Shown in pieces: positions 1 through 7,440 of a stretch of DNA of 64,000 bases. The stretch spans positions 124,001 to 188,000 of the forward strand of contig NZ_FMCW01000015.1 in the NCBI RefSeq assembly GCF_900091595.1. The letters are read 5' to 3'. A program made the position numbers and the translations under genes. The DNA comes from Micromonospora haikouensis. GTDB taxonomy: Bacteria; Actinomycetota; Actinomycetes; Mycobacteriales; Micromonosporaceae. The stretch's first letter is position 1, and each line of letters opens with the position of its first letter. The notes beneath the pieces were generated by a model. It was not told where the DNA came from. It saw only the letters and a program-made list of their open reading frames with translations, and made no database searches.

Positions 1-60
1 CCTTTCCCGCCGCGTCGGGTAGGCTGGTCGGCGTGACGCGGTCGTATCGATGGTTTAGAC

Positions 61-122
61 AGCCGGCTGGAGGAGCCGGTGACTTCACCGTGATCTGACG
101 TCACTTCCTCTTCGAGCCGGCT
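61..122 (+). promoter_or_regulatory. structured RNA leader upstream of DAHP synthase
   Basis: This segment can fold into one long interrupted hairpin. The self-complementary octamer AGCCGGCT at 61-68 pairs with its copy at 115-122, GAGGA at 70-74 pairs with TCCTC at 106-110, and GTGAC at 79-83 pairs with GTCAC at 100-104, leaving a 16 nt loop. A third AGCCGGCT lies at 161-168, so alternative pairings are possible. A terminator hairpin follows directly. It could be an attenuator of the downstream aromatic-pathway gene or a small RNA. I do not recognise a named riboswitch class. Confidence 0.45.
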
Positions 123-150
123 GGGCAGGGGCCTGATTCCCTGCCCTTTT
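123..150 (+). terminator. intrinsic terminator in the aroG leader
   Basis: An 8 bp perfect stem (GGGCAGGG at 123-130 with CCCTGCCC at 139-146) closes an 8 nt loop and is followed by TTTT at 147-150. T-tracts are rare in this DNA. It lies 67 nt before the DAHP synthase start codon and abuts the structured leader, so it may attenuate that gene. Alternatively it ends an upstream transcript outside the window. Confidence 0.6.
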
Positions 151-217
151 GCGTACGAGCAGCCGGCTCGACCTCGGGCGCCGGCCCCGGGGCACGGTCG
201 GCGGAAGGAACCCCACC

Positions 218-1327
218 GTGACCTCCCCGGACAGCCATCGCGTCATCGACCAGCGGATCGACCGCGTCGTGCCGTTGACCACCCCGGCCCTGCTCCACCA
301 CCACCTGCCCCTGGACGCGGCGCTCACCGAGGCCGTGCTCGACGGCCGGCGCGCGGTCGCCCGGGTGCTGGACCGCGCCGACGACCGGCTGCTGGTCGTG
401 GTCGGCCCGTGCTCGGTGCACGACCCGGCGGCCGCCCTGGAGTACGCGGCCCGGCTGCGCACCGCCGCCGACCGGCTCGCCGACGACCTGCTGATCGTGA
501 TGCGGGTCTACTTCGAGAAGCCGCGTTCCACGGTGGGCTGGAAGGGCCTGATCAACGACCCGGCGCTGGACGGCTCCGGCGATGTGAACACCGGCCTGCG
601 CACCGCCCGCGCGCTGCTGCTGGACGTGCTGCGGCTGGGCCTGCCGGTGGGCTGCGAGTTCCTCGACCCGATCACCCCGCAGTACATCGCCGACACCGTC
701 GCCTGGGGCGCGATCGGCGCCCGCACCGTGGAGAGCCAGGTGCACCGGCAGCTCGCCTCCGGGCTGTCGATGGCGATCGGCATGAAGAACCGCCCCGACG
801 GCAGCATCGGCACGGCCGTGGACGCGATCCGCGCGGCCGGCGTCCCGCACGTCTTCCCCGGCATCGACGTGTCCGGCACCCCGGCGATCATGCACACCCG
901 GGGCAACGCCGACGGCCACCTGGTGCTGCGGGGCGGCAACGACGGCCCGAACTACGATGCCGCCTCCGTCGCCGCGGCGCTGGCGCAGTTGCGGGCGGCC
1001 GGCCTGCCGGAGCGGGTCGTGGTCGACGCGAGCCACGCCAACAGCGGCAAGGACCACCGCCGCCAGCCGCTGGTCGCCGCCGACGTCGCGGCCCAGCTCG
1101 CCGCCGGGCAGCGCGGCATCGTCGGCGTCATGCTGGAGAGCTTCCTGCTCCCCGGCCGGCAGGACCTGGACCCGACGCGGGAGCTGGAGTACGGCCGTTC
1201 GATCACCGACGCCTGCCTCGGCTGGGACGACACCGAGGGGGTGCTGGACGACCTGGCCACCGCCGTCCGCGCCCGCCGCGCCACCCCGGCCACCGCCTCT
1301 CCCACCCCGACCTCCACCCCCGCCTGA
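218..1327 (+). CDS. aroG: 3-deoxy-7-phosphoheptulonate synthase (DAHP synthase, type I)
   Basis: This enzyme condenses phosphoenolpyruvate with erythrose 4-phosphate, the first step of the shikimate pathway, in the cytoplasm. The protein is about 369 residues, close to the E. coli AroF/G/H length. It carries VVGPCSVHDP near residue 60, the KNRPDGS substrate-loop motif, GHLVLRGGN, VDASHANSGK and the metal-site region GVMLESFL. I chose GTG 218 because GGAAGG lies just upstream and the family's N-terminus begins there. The last 15 residues are a Thr/Pro/Ala tail. Expression may be controlled by the leader and terminator at 61-150. It could equally be named aroF or aroH, since the feedback specificity cannot be read off. 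Confidence 0.93.
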   Translation: MTSPDSHRVIDQRIDRVVPLTTPALLHHHLPLDAALTEAVLDGRRAVARVLDRADDRLLVVVGPCSVHDPAAALEYAARLRTAADRLADDLLIVMRVYFEKPRSTVGWKGLINDPALDGSGDVNTGLRTARALLLDVLRLGLPVGCEFLDPITPQYIADTVAWGAIGARTVESQVHRQLASGLSMAIGMKNRPDGSIGTAVDAIRAAGVPHVFPGIDVSGTPAIMHTRGNADGHLVLRGGNDGPNYDAASVAAALAQLRAAGLPERVVVDASHANSGKDHRRQPLVAADVAAQLAAGQRGIVGVMLESFLLPGRQDLDPTRELEYGRSITDACLGWDDTEGVLDDLATAVRARRATPATASPTPTSTPA

Positions 1328-1343
1328 CGCCGGCGAGGGGCGC

Positions 1344-1370
1344 GTCGCGGTCACCGACGGTGACTGCGAC
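1344..1370 (+). terminator. hairpin after aroG
   Basis: GTCGC-g-GTCACC at 1344-1355 pairs with GGTGAC-t-GCGAC at 1359-1370 around a 3 nt loop. It begins 16 nt after the aroG stop codon and has no T-tract, which is common for actinobacterial terminators. Confidence 0.5.
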
Positions 1371-1443
1371 CCTCGACCGAGAGGGATGCGGGGCGGTCTC
1401 ACGCTGCGTGCTGGCCGGCCAACCCCACGCCGGCTCCCGCATC

Positions 1444-1570
1444 CCCTTTGCTCTGCACCCACCGGCGCAGCACCCTGCGGAACAGCAGGTTTGCGGGTTC
1501 CGCGCGGTGTCGGCCCGGACAACTTGGTGACACCCTGTAGCCGTTGCGTCGGCGGGTGCAGAGCAAAGGG
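1444..1570. repeat. 127 bp element bounded by 17 bp perfect inverted repeats
   Basis: CCCTTTGCTCTGCACCC at 1444-1460 is repeated exactly in inverted orientation at 1554-1570. Similarity extends imperfectly inward and outward (GCGCCGG versus GCGTCGG). The interior is non-coding. It may be a small non-autonomous mobile element or a convergent regulatory pair. The 127 bp are not otherwise explained. Confidence 0.55.
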
Positions 1571-1720
1571 ACGGGAGCGGATGGCGGACGTCTCCCGGCA
1601 GACCCCGGCCGGCGCCCGCCGGCGGTAGCGGTGCGTCACACCCGACGGCGCTCAGGCGCGCGCGGCGCCAGGCGTGCCCCTCGGCGCGGCTCCTGCCACC
1701 TGCGGCCGGGGTGGGCAAAG

Positions 1721-1758
1721 CCAGCGGCGCCCCGGCCGAAAGACCGGGGCGCCGCTGG
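1721..1758. terminator. 15 bp perfect hairpin
   Basis: CCAGCGGCGCCCCGG at 1721-1735 pairs perfectly with 1744-1758 around the loop CCGAAAGA. No gene ends next to it, so it could terminate read-through from aroG or be part of a structured repeat. There is no T-tract. Confidence 0.4.
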
Positions 1759-1910
1759 TGTCGGTGTGCAGGTCGCCTCTCGGCGCGTGGCGCGACGCGG
1801 CTCCAGCCGGACGGTATTCCGCGAAGGCATTTCAGGTGAGGCCCGGGGACACTGGGCACACCGACACCCGTCACAACCGGCGGGGCCCGGTCGATGTTCC
1901 GGCCACCGAC

Positions 1911-1924
1911 GTGACGGGCGTCAC
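1911..1924. promoter_or_regulatory. palindrome GTGACG-GG-CGTCAC, possible operator
   Basis: A 14 bp perfect palindrome with a 2 bp centre lies about 75 nt before the GTG start of the next gene. Its form suits a dimeric regulator. No matching regulator gene is adjacent, so the function is an inference. Confidence 0.3.
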
Positions 1925-1999
1925 GCCGGCGCGACCGCCCCACTGTGCGCGCTCGCCCCTCCCGGGTTTGGTCGTTTCCGCCCCGGGTAGCTGATCGTC

Positions 2000-2269
2000 G
2001 TGACCGACGAAGCTGTGACCGACGAAGCACCCGTGACGGCGGCTCCCGTGAGCGACGCCGGCCCGGTCGAGGAGCTGGACACCCGGCCGCTCGACGAGTT
2101 GCTCGACGACGTCTACCACGGCCAGGAGCGGATCAGCCAGGCGGACATCTACCGCCGGGCCGTCGCCGCCGAGCTTCCCGCGTCGCTGCTCACCCGGATC
2201 GCCGCCCTCCCCCAGGGCGAGTACGCCGTGGACGAGGCGGCCGACCTGCTGGGCGGCTCGGCACTCTGA
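2000..2269 (+). CDS. small acidic protein of unknown function
   Basis: An 89-residue acidic cytoplasmic protein with no signal peptide. The first five codons are duplicated exactly as a 15 nt tandem repeat (VTDEA at 2000 and again at 2015), so the true start may be either GTG. The conserved-looking part is residues 27-85, predicted helical, ending GEYAVDEAADLLGG. That ending loosely recalls small DUF2795-like actinobacterial proteins, but I do not assign it. It is followed 32 nt later by another small acidic gene, probably co-transcribed. Confidence 0.6.
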   Translation: MTDEAVTDEAPVTAAPVSDAGPVEELDTRPLDELLDDVYHGQERISQADIYRRAVAAELPASLLTRIAALPQGEYAVDEAADLLGGSAL

Positions 2270-2301
2270 CGCCCCGGCCACGCAACCGAGAGGACAGCCA
2301 G

Positions 2302-2499
2302 ATGACCGATCGCCAGGAGCAGCACCGCGAGCACATCGAGGCGCTCGGCCAGCCGCCGGAGGGCCTGGACAGCACGCCCGAGCCGGACTTCGCCAACGAA
2401 CACGACCAGACGGCCGTCGACGCGGACGTGATCACCGGCGAGGACGAGGACGAGCGCGAGCCGGAGTCTCCGCACGGCTGGTCCGGCATGCAGCGCTGA
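2302..2499 (+). CDS. small acidic hypothetical protein
   Basis: A 65-residue, strongly acidic, probably disordered protein (MTDRQEQHREHIEALG at the N-terminus). ATG 2302 is preceded by GAGAGGAC, a fair ribosome-binding site. It follows the gene at 2000 by 32 nt and ends just before a strong bidirectional terminator. No known domain is visible. Its composition and position suggest a conserved small protein of this bacterial family, and its function is unknown. Confidence 0.6.
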   Translation: MTDRQEQHREHIEALGQPPEGLDSTPEPDFANEHDQTAVDADVITGEDEDEREPESPHGWSGMQR

Positions 2500-2527
2500 G
2501 GCGCAGGCGGCGGCAGACGCGAACGCG

Positions 2528-2559
2528 AAGGGAGGGGGCCGGCGAAGGCCCCCTCCCTT
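2528..2559. terminator. bidirectional terminator
   Basis: A 13 bp perfect stem (2528-2540 with 2547-2559, loop GGCGAA) is followed by T on the plus strand and lies between the convergent genes ending at 2499 and 2579. Confidence 0.8.
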
Positions 2560-2578
2560 TCGGGCGTACGACAGGGGA

Positions 2579-3118
2579 TCAGTCCTTGTGGTGGCCGCCC
2601 TCGGCCGCCTGCTGGGCCACGGCGTAGCCCATCTGGAGGAAGTCGGAGGCCGCGACCGCGGTCAGGGCGGTGGCCACCAGCCGAGTCAGCCGGGGGGCCA
2701 GGACAAGCCCGCCGGTGAGCCCGGTGGCCACCCAGACGGCCAGGCAGAACGGGCAGCTCAGCAGCTCGCCGATGGCGTGCCGGGTGGGGCTGCCCGAGTC
2801 GCGGACCTGCTCCATCACCTCGCCGCTGCCGATCGGGTGGTCGTAGCGGGTGAACGGGGCGCGCAGCGGGCTGGTCACCGCGTCCTTGGACAGCAGCCGG
2901 CTGAGCTTGTGGGTGGCGATGGCGAGCAGCACCACGTCGGCGGTGGCGGGCCGGTCGGGCACGGGGCGGCCGGTCGCCCGCACCAGACCCGCGATCGTGG
3001 CGGTCACGCCCGCGTACGTGCCCATCGCCGCGAGGTAGCCGCCCAGCGGACGGTACTCGTGCGGCGCGTACGCCTGGCGCAGTCGCGCCACCTTCTGCTT
3101 CAGGCTGCTCTCGCTCAA
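2579..3118 (-). CDS. DUF1360 family membrane protein
   Basis: A 179-residue membrane protein with about three hydrophobic segments (residues 27-45, 60-75 and 120-160). It has the DUF1360 hallmark of a Cys pair in LLSCPFCLAVWVA and the preceding THKLSRLLSKD motif. The family is widespread in Gram-positive bacteria, with small sporulation-associated members in Bacillus. The molecular role is unknown. It is the last gene of a three-gene minus-strand group (DUF6158-like, SRPBCC-like, DUF1360), 58 nt after the SRPBCC-like gene. Confidence 0.75.
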   Translation of the reverse strand: MSESSLKQKVARLRQAYAPHEYRPLGGYLAAMGTYAGVTATIAGLVRATGRPVPDRPATADVVLLAIATHKLSRLLSKDAVTSPLRAPFTRYDHPIGSGEVMEQVRDSGSPTRHAIGELLSCPFCLAVWVATGLTGGLVLAPRLTRLVATALTAVAASDFLQMGYAVAQQAAEGGHHKD

Positions 3119-3176
3119 CCCGGTCTCCTCATCGTCTGCGCGTCGCGGCCCCCGCGAGGGGCCCGCCGCCGGCCGG

Positions 3177-3512
3177 TCAACCGGCGGTCAGGTTGTCGGC
3201 CACCTCGCGGGCGAGGTTGGCCAGGGTCTCGTCGGCGAGCCCGGCCTCCGCCCCGCCGGCCGCGCCGGCGAGGTCGAGGCGCACCCGCGCGCCCCCGGCG
3301 TCGGCCGGCTCGACCCGGATCTCGGCCGACCAGCCGGGCGCGGAGTCGCTGCGCCACCAGGCCCGCAGGTCCCCCGTGTCGACCTCGGGGCGGCTGTCGC
3401 CGTCGGACCGCAGCGGCTCGGGCAGCCAGGCCGCGGCGCGATCCGGGTCGGTCGCCGTGCTGAACACCACCTCGGGCGGCGCGGACATGCCGCGCTGGGC
3501 GCGTGCGGTCAT
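3177..3512 (-). CDS. SRPBCC-like (polyketide cyclase/START fold) protein
   Basis: A 111-residue protein beginning SAPPEVVFSTATDPDRAAAWL after its first nine residues. This opening is typical of SRPBCC proteins, which bind hydrophobic ligands in a helix-grip cavity. The second half (EIRVEPADAGGARVRLDL) fits the late beta strands. The start ATG at 3512 overlaps the stop codon of the upstream gene by one base (TGATG), so the two are translationally coupled. The ligand is unknown. It is shorter than many family members (about 140), so the assignment is moderate. Confidence 0.6.
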   Translation of the reverse strand: MTARAQRGMSAPPEVVFSTATDPDRAAAWLPEPLRSDGDSRPEVDTGDLRAWWRSDSAPGWSAEIRVEPADAGGARVRLDLAGAAGGAEAGLADETLANLAREVADNLTAG

Positions 3513-3826
3513 CACTCGTCCCGCAGCCTGGCCGGGTCGATCTCCCGCCCCGGGTGCCGGGCCAGGTACTCGGTCTCCAGGTCCGCCGTGCGCCGCAGGT
3601 GGTTGGCGAGCGCCGAGTCCGACGCGTGCCGCAGGGTGTCGAGGCGGGTGCGGTGCAGGCTGTGCATCTCGCGGATCAGGTCGTCGTCGGCGAGCTCGGC
3701 CGGGTCGATGCCGGGCTCCTCGTCGGTGGCCGGGTCGCGCAGGTGGTCCCCGTCCCATTCGGGCATCCGCTGCTCCGGGCTGGCCTCGGCCGGGCCGGTG
3801 GTCGTCCGCCAGGCTGATTCGGTCAT
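3512..3826 (-). CDS. DUF6158-like small protein
   Basis: A 104-residue soluble helical protein. Its core, residues 38-104 (GIDPAELADDDLIREMHSLH and onward), resembles the actinobacterial DUF6158 family with its regular Leu/Arg/Glu pattern and C-terminal YLARHPGREIDPARLR. No enzymatic motif is seen. It is the first gene of the coupled minus-strand group and is divergent from the membrane-protein gene at 3948. The family name is from memory and should be treated as tentative. Confidence 0.6.
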   Translation of the reverse strand: MTESAWRTTTGPAEASPEQRMPEWDGDHLRDPATDEEPGIDPAELADDDLIREMHSLHRTRLDTLRHASDSALANHLRRTADLETEYLARHPGREIDPARLRDE

Positions 3827-3947
3827 GTCGCCCCCCTCGTCTCGTCTGGGCTGGCGTCTAGACGGATGCCCACCCGCGCCCCCGGCAAACCACCGGCACT
3901 ACGACGCCGCGTCGGAGACGCCGCCGCCGACCGGTACCCTCGATGCC

Positions 3948-4388
3948 ATGAAGCGGCTCTGGACACCGGCGTGGATCGCCCGCCACGTGGCCATGGTCGT
4001 GCTGGTCGTCGGCTTCCTCGGGCTGGGCTGGTGGCAGATCACCCGGGCCGCCGGGGGCAATGCGCTGAGCTGGGGGTACGCGGTCGAGTGGCCGGTCTTC
4101 GCCGCGTTCGTGCTCTTCGTCTGGTGGCGTGAGCTGCGGCACGCCCTGCGGTCGGCCCACGGCGACGAGCCGGCGGAGCCGGCGACGGAGGAGCCGGCCC
4201 AGGCCGACCGGGTCGCGGCGGCCACGCCGTCCGCCACCCCCACGGGGGTACGCCGGCCGGTGCGGGTGTCCCGCGCGCCGGCCACGCCGGTCGACGGCGC
4301 GGACGACACCGACCTGGCCGCCTACAACCGCTACCTGGCATGGTTGAACGCCAACCCGGGCGCCCGACCCGGGGACTATCCCGGCTGA
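3948..4388 (+). CDS. transmembrane protein of unknown function
   Basis: A 146-residue protein with an N-terminal SURF1-like look (WTPAWIARHV, then GWWQ), two transmembrane helices at about residues 10-28 and 45-60, an Ala/Pro/Glu-rich linker, and a conserved-looking C-terminus (DLAAYNRYLAWLNANP). It comes 51 nt before a DUF3817 gene and is probably co-transcribed with it. An out-of-frame echo of the last codons (GACTATCC at 4374 and 4400) follows the stop. Function unknown. Confidence 0.7.
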   Translation: MKRLWTPAWIARHVAMVVLVVGFLGLGWWQITRAAGGNALSWGYAVEWPVFAAFVLFVWWRELRHALRSAHGDEPAEPATEEPAQADRVAAATPSATPTGVRRPVRVSRAPATPVDGADDTDLAAYNRYLAWLNANPGARPGDYPG

Positions 4389-4439
4389 CGCCGGTTCGCG
4401 ACTATCCGGCGCAGGCCGGTTTCGGAAGGACGGACGAAG

Positions 4440-4766
4440 GTGGGCGGAGCCCTTACCCGGTACCGCGTGATCGCCTGGATCGTGGGCGTGGCGCTGGTCG
4501 TGCTGGTCGCAGTCGGCATGCCCCTGAAGTACGGGTTCGACGAGCCGGCCGTGGTGGCGGTCGTCGGCACCGCGCACGGCTGGCTCTACATGCTCTACCT
4601 GGCCGCGACGTTCGACCTGTCCCGCCGGGCGGACTGGCCGTTGAAGCGGATGCTGCTGGTGATGCTCGCCGGCACCGTCCCGTTCGTGTCCTTCTACGCC
4701 GAGCGTCGGGTCAGCGACTGGCTCGCCCCGCGGCCCGCCCCGGCCGTGGAGCCGGTGGCCGGCTGA
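4440..4766 (+). CDS. DUF3817 family membrane protein
   Basis: A 108-residue integral membrane protein with three hydrophobic helices and the DUF3817 signature: YRVIAWIVGV, then MPLKYGF, GTAHGWLYMLYL and ADWPLKR near the cytoplasmic loop. The family is common in actinobacteria, often paired with the kind of small membrane protein found upstream here. Its role is unknown. GTG 4440 follows GGAAGGACG, a reasonable ribosome-binding site. Confidence 0.82.
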   Translation: MGGALTRYRVIAWIVGVALVVLVAVGMPLKYGFDEPAVVAVVGTAHGWLYMLYLAATFDLSRRADWPLKRMLLVMLAGTVPFVSFYAERRVSDWLAPRPAPAVEPVAG

Positions 4767-4938
4767 GTAAGTCCCCTTTCGCCACTTTCGTCCCTGCTTC
4801 ACCTGCGGGTAACTTCCGTCCCGCGCTAGGTTGATCAGGCCGGACCGGTCGACCGCCGTCCACCAGGACAGCCCCGGGCCGGTGCCGACGCGGCGTCCGC
4901 GACGTCGTGCCGGCTGGTGGGAGAGGAGCCCTCCGCTC

Positions 4939-5928
4939 TTGTCGTCCCTCAGAAATTCGCTGCGCGCACTGGTGACGGCCGGCCTCGTGGCCACGCTGAT
5001 CGCCCCGGCGTCGGTGGCTCGGGCCGAGCCGACCCCCGCCGAGCTGACGCGGCGGATCGAGAAGTCCTCGACCGAGCTGGAACGGGTCGTCGAGTCCTAC
5101 AACAAGCTCAACGAGGACATCAAGGCGAACAAGGCCACCGCGGCGAAGCTCGCGGCCCGGATCGGGCCGTTGGAGGAGCAGACCGCGCAGAGCCGGGCGG
5201 ACGTCGGCACGATCGCCGTCACCGCGTACAAGTCGGGCCGGCTGGACGCCGCCAACGCGCTGCTGAGCCCGGGCGGGCCGAGCACCCTGCTGGACCGCCT
5301 CGACACCCTCGGCCAGCTCAGCCGGCAGCGCCAGCAGCGGATCGCCGGCTACACCGAGAACCAGCGCCGGCTGCTCGACCAGAAGGGGCGGCTGGACGCC
5401 ACGCTCGCGAAGCAGGCCGCGCAGGCGAAGCAGCTCACCGCCAGCCGCAAGCGGATCGAGAAGGACCTGGCCGAGCTGTATGAGATGCGCCGGCAGGCGT
5501 ACGGGCGGGCCACCGAGCCCACCCCGCCGAAGGCGCGTTCGGGCGGGAAGTCCGGCTCCGGCGAGAAGGCCCCGGCCGTCTCGGGCCGGGCCGGCGCGGC
5601 CGTGCGGTACGCGTACGGGGCGCTCGGCAAGCCCTACGTCTGGGCCGCCGACGGCCCGAACGGGTACGACTGCTCCGGCCTCACCTCCGCGGCCTGGCGG
5701 GCGGCCGGCAAGTCCCTGCCGCACAACACGCGGATGCAGTGGGGCGTGGTCAGCCACATCAGCCGCAGCGAGCTGCGCCCGGGCGACCTCGTCTTCTACA
5801 ACAGCCTCGGCCACGTGGCCATCTACGTCGGCGACGGCCAGGTGATCCACGCGCCGACCTTCGGCCGCAACGTGGAGAAGCGGGCCCTCGCCCTGATGCC
5901 GCCCTACGGGTACGGCCGGGTCCGCTGA
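4939..5928 (+). CDS. secreted NlpC/P60 peptidoglycan endopeptidase, RipA-like
   Basis: A 329-residue exported hydrolase that should cleave peptide stems of peptidoglycan outside the membrane. A signal peptide spans residues 1-31, a long coiled coil about 35-200 (TRRIEKSSTELERVV onward), a Gly/Ser/Lys linker about 205-220, and the C-terminal NlpC/P60 domain. Catalytic residues are visible: Cys in YDCSGLT, His in GHVAIYVG and the third polar residue in VIHAP. TTG 4939 is chosen because GAGAGGAG precedes it and the signal peptide begins there. A strong terminator follows. This architecture is that of RipA/p60 cell-separation enzymes. Confidence 0.88.
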   Translation: MSSLRNSLRALVTAGLVATLIAPASVARAEPTPAELTRRIEKSSTELERVVESYNKLNEDIKANKATAAKLAARIGPLEEQTAQSRADVGTIAVTAYKSGRLDAANALLSPGGPSTLLDRLDTLGQLSRQRQQRIAGYTENQRRLLDQKGRLDATLAKQAAQAKQLTASRKRIEKDLAELYEMRRQAYGRATEPTPPKARSGGKSGSGEKAPAVSGRAGAAVRYAYGALGKPYVWAADGPNGYDCSGLTSAAWRAAGKSLPHNTRMQWGVVSHISRSELRPGDLVFYNSLGHVAIYVGDGQVIHAPTFGRNVEKRALALMPPYGYGRVR

Positions 5929-5941
5929 CCGGCTCCCGCGC

Positions 5942-5990
5942 GACGGCGAACGGCCGGCGTCCCCCTATCGGACGCCGGCCGTTCGCCGTC
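5942..5990. terminator. 21 bp perfect bidirectional terminator
   Basis: The 21 nt at 5942-5962 pair perfectly with 5970-5990 around a 7 nt loop. It lies between the convergent NlpC/P60 gene and sigma factor gene. Confidence 0.85.
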
Positions 5991-6002
5991 ATTACTACCA
6001 GC

Positions 6003-7004
6003 TCAGGCGGCCTGCAGCCCCTCCGCCCGGGCCAGCTCGCGCAGCCGGCCCAGCGCCTGGATCTCCAGCTGCCGGATCCGCTCCCGCGACAGCGAGAACC
6101 GCGACGCGACCTCGGTCAGCGAGTGCTCCCGTCCGTCCTCCAGGCCGTAGCGGGCCCGCATGATGCCGGCCGACCGGTCGTCGAGGTGATTGAGCAGGCC
6201 CTCGATGCGCTGCCGCTCCAGGCCGGTGAGGACGATCTCCTCCGGCGACGGGGCGTCGCTGTCGGCGACCAGGTCGCCGAGGTTGGTGTCGCCGTCGTCG
6301 CCGACCGGCGTGTCGAGCGACACCGTGTCCTGCGACCAGCGCACCAGCTCCCTGACCCGCTCGACGGTGACGCCGAGGGCCGCCGCGATCTGCTCCGGCT
6401 CCGGGTCGCTGCCCAGCTCGCGGGTGAGCTGCCGGGCGACGTTGCGCATCCGGTTGACGTCCTCGACCAGGTGCACCGGCAGCCGCACGGTGCGCTCCTG
6501 CTGGGCGATCGCCCGGCTGATCGCCTGGCGGATCCACCAGGTCGCGTAGGTGGAGAACTTGAACCCGCGCTCGTAGTCGAACTTCTCGACCGCCCGGACC
6601 AGGCCGGTGTTGCCCTCCTGGATCAGGTCGAGCATGGGCATGCCCGAGCGCACGTAGCGCCGGGCGATGGAGACGACCAGCCGCAGGTTGGCGCGGATGA
6701 AGAGGTCCTTCGCCCGCTCCCCCTCGGCGACCACCCGCTCCAGGTCGTCCCGGGCGACACCGGCGGGAACGCTGTCCGTCTCGAGCAGGTGCTCGGCGTA
6801 CAGCCCGGCCTCGATCGACTTGGAGAGGTCGACCTCGGTGGCGGCGTCCAGCAGTGGCGTCCGGGAGATCTCGTGAAGGTAGACTCCGACCAGGTCGCGC
6901 TCCTCGGCCACCTCGTCGGTTCGCATGCCGATGTTCTTGTCCACGTTGCCCACGGTCCCCTCGCTCGCGCCGGTTGCCCGGTTCCTTGCCATCCCCACGT
7001 CCAT
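6003..7004 (-). CDS. RNA polymerase sigma factor, sigma-70 group 2 (HrdB/SigB-related)
   Basis: A 333-residue sigma factor that directs core RNA polymerase to promoters. It has region 1.2 (YLHEISRTPLL), region 2 with the core-binding DLFIRANLRLVV and the -10 recognition block FSTYATWWIRQAI, region 3, and region 4.2 (SLSRERIRQLE). It lacks a long region 1.1, so it is a group 2 non-essential paralogue rather than the principal sigma. ATG 7004 is preceded by GGGGGAGGG. The 5' region of over 400 nt suggests complex regulation. It resembles mycobacterial SigB and the Streptomyces Hrd group. Confidence 0.9.
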   Translation of the reverse strand: MDVGMARNRATGASEGTVGNVDKNIGMRTDEVAEERDLVGVYLHEISRTPLLDAATEVDLSKSIEAGLYAEHLLETDSVPAGVARDDLERVVAEGERAKDLFIRANLRLVVSIARRYVRSGMPMLDLIQEGNTGLVRAVEKFDYERGFKFSTYATWWIRQAISRAIAQQERTVRLPVHLVEDVNRMRNVARQLTRELGSDPEPEQIAAALGVTVERVRELVRWSQDTVSLDTPVGDDGDTNLGDLVADSDAPSPEEIVLTGLERQRIEGLLNHLDDRSAGIMRARYGLEDGREHSLTEVASRFSLSRERIRQLEIQALGRLRELARAEGLQAA

Positions 7005-7440
7005 CAGCCCTCCCCCGTAACTTCCGCTGTGCCCTCCGGTGCTGACCTGACACCTGCACAACAGTTGAGACGCGTCGGGGATTCCATGTCGTGAGTCGAA
7101 AGTGTCACGAATGCCTGAGTAGTAGCTGAGAGCCCGGTCCATGTTTGCTGTCAGCACCCCGAAAAGTGGCTCGCCGTTGGCGCCACCGACGGGTCGGCGG
7201 ATCGACGGAACGCGTCCGCCTCTGGCATGGCACCATCGCCACCCCGGGGCGCACAGCGACCCGCGTCACCGCCGTACTGCGATCCTGGTCACCGGCTGAT
7301 ACGCGGCGGCGGACCGGTCGGTTCATTCACGGATACGGAATACCCTCGCCCCGGTTGAACAATCCGTGCCGTGTGGTAAGTCCCACCGTCGGCGCTTGGT
7401 GACCACCGTCACGGCCCGCACCGGCAGGGGCCGCAGACGC
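7005..7440. other. 436 nt region between murQ and the sigma gene
   Basis: No gene is seen. It must hold the promoter of the sigma factor gene (read leftward). On the minus strand GGAT (7365-7362), 16 nt, then GGGTAT (7345-7340) fits the GNNT-N14-16-GGGTAY form of stress-sigma promoters, but it would leave a 335 nt leader, so I rate it weak. Confidence 0.35.

Larger units (their letters stand above)
1328..1999. other. 672 nt intergenic region rich in hairpins
   Basis: I find no convincing gene here; the open frames read as low-complexity Arg/Pro/Gly shadows. It holds a GTCGC/GCGAC-type hairpin at 1344-1370 just after the DAHP synthase stop (probable terminator without a U-tract), a 17 bp inverted repeat at 1444/1554, a 15 bp perfect hairpin at 1721-1758 and a GTGACG-GG-CGTCAC palindrome at 1911-1924. 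Confidence 0.6.

Noticed and set aside
1674..1994. A 106-codon plus-strand frame in the gap after aroG
   Set aside because: No ribosome-binding site, it crosses a 15 bp hairpin, and its composition is shadow-like.
7340..7365. A stress-sigma promoter for the sigma factor gene (GNNT-N16-GGGTAT)
   Set aside because: The match is loose and would leave a 335 nt leader. Kept only as a note in the region entry.
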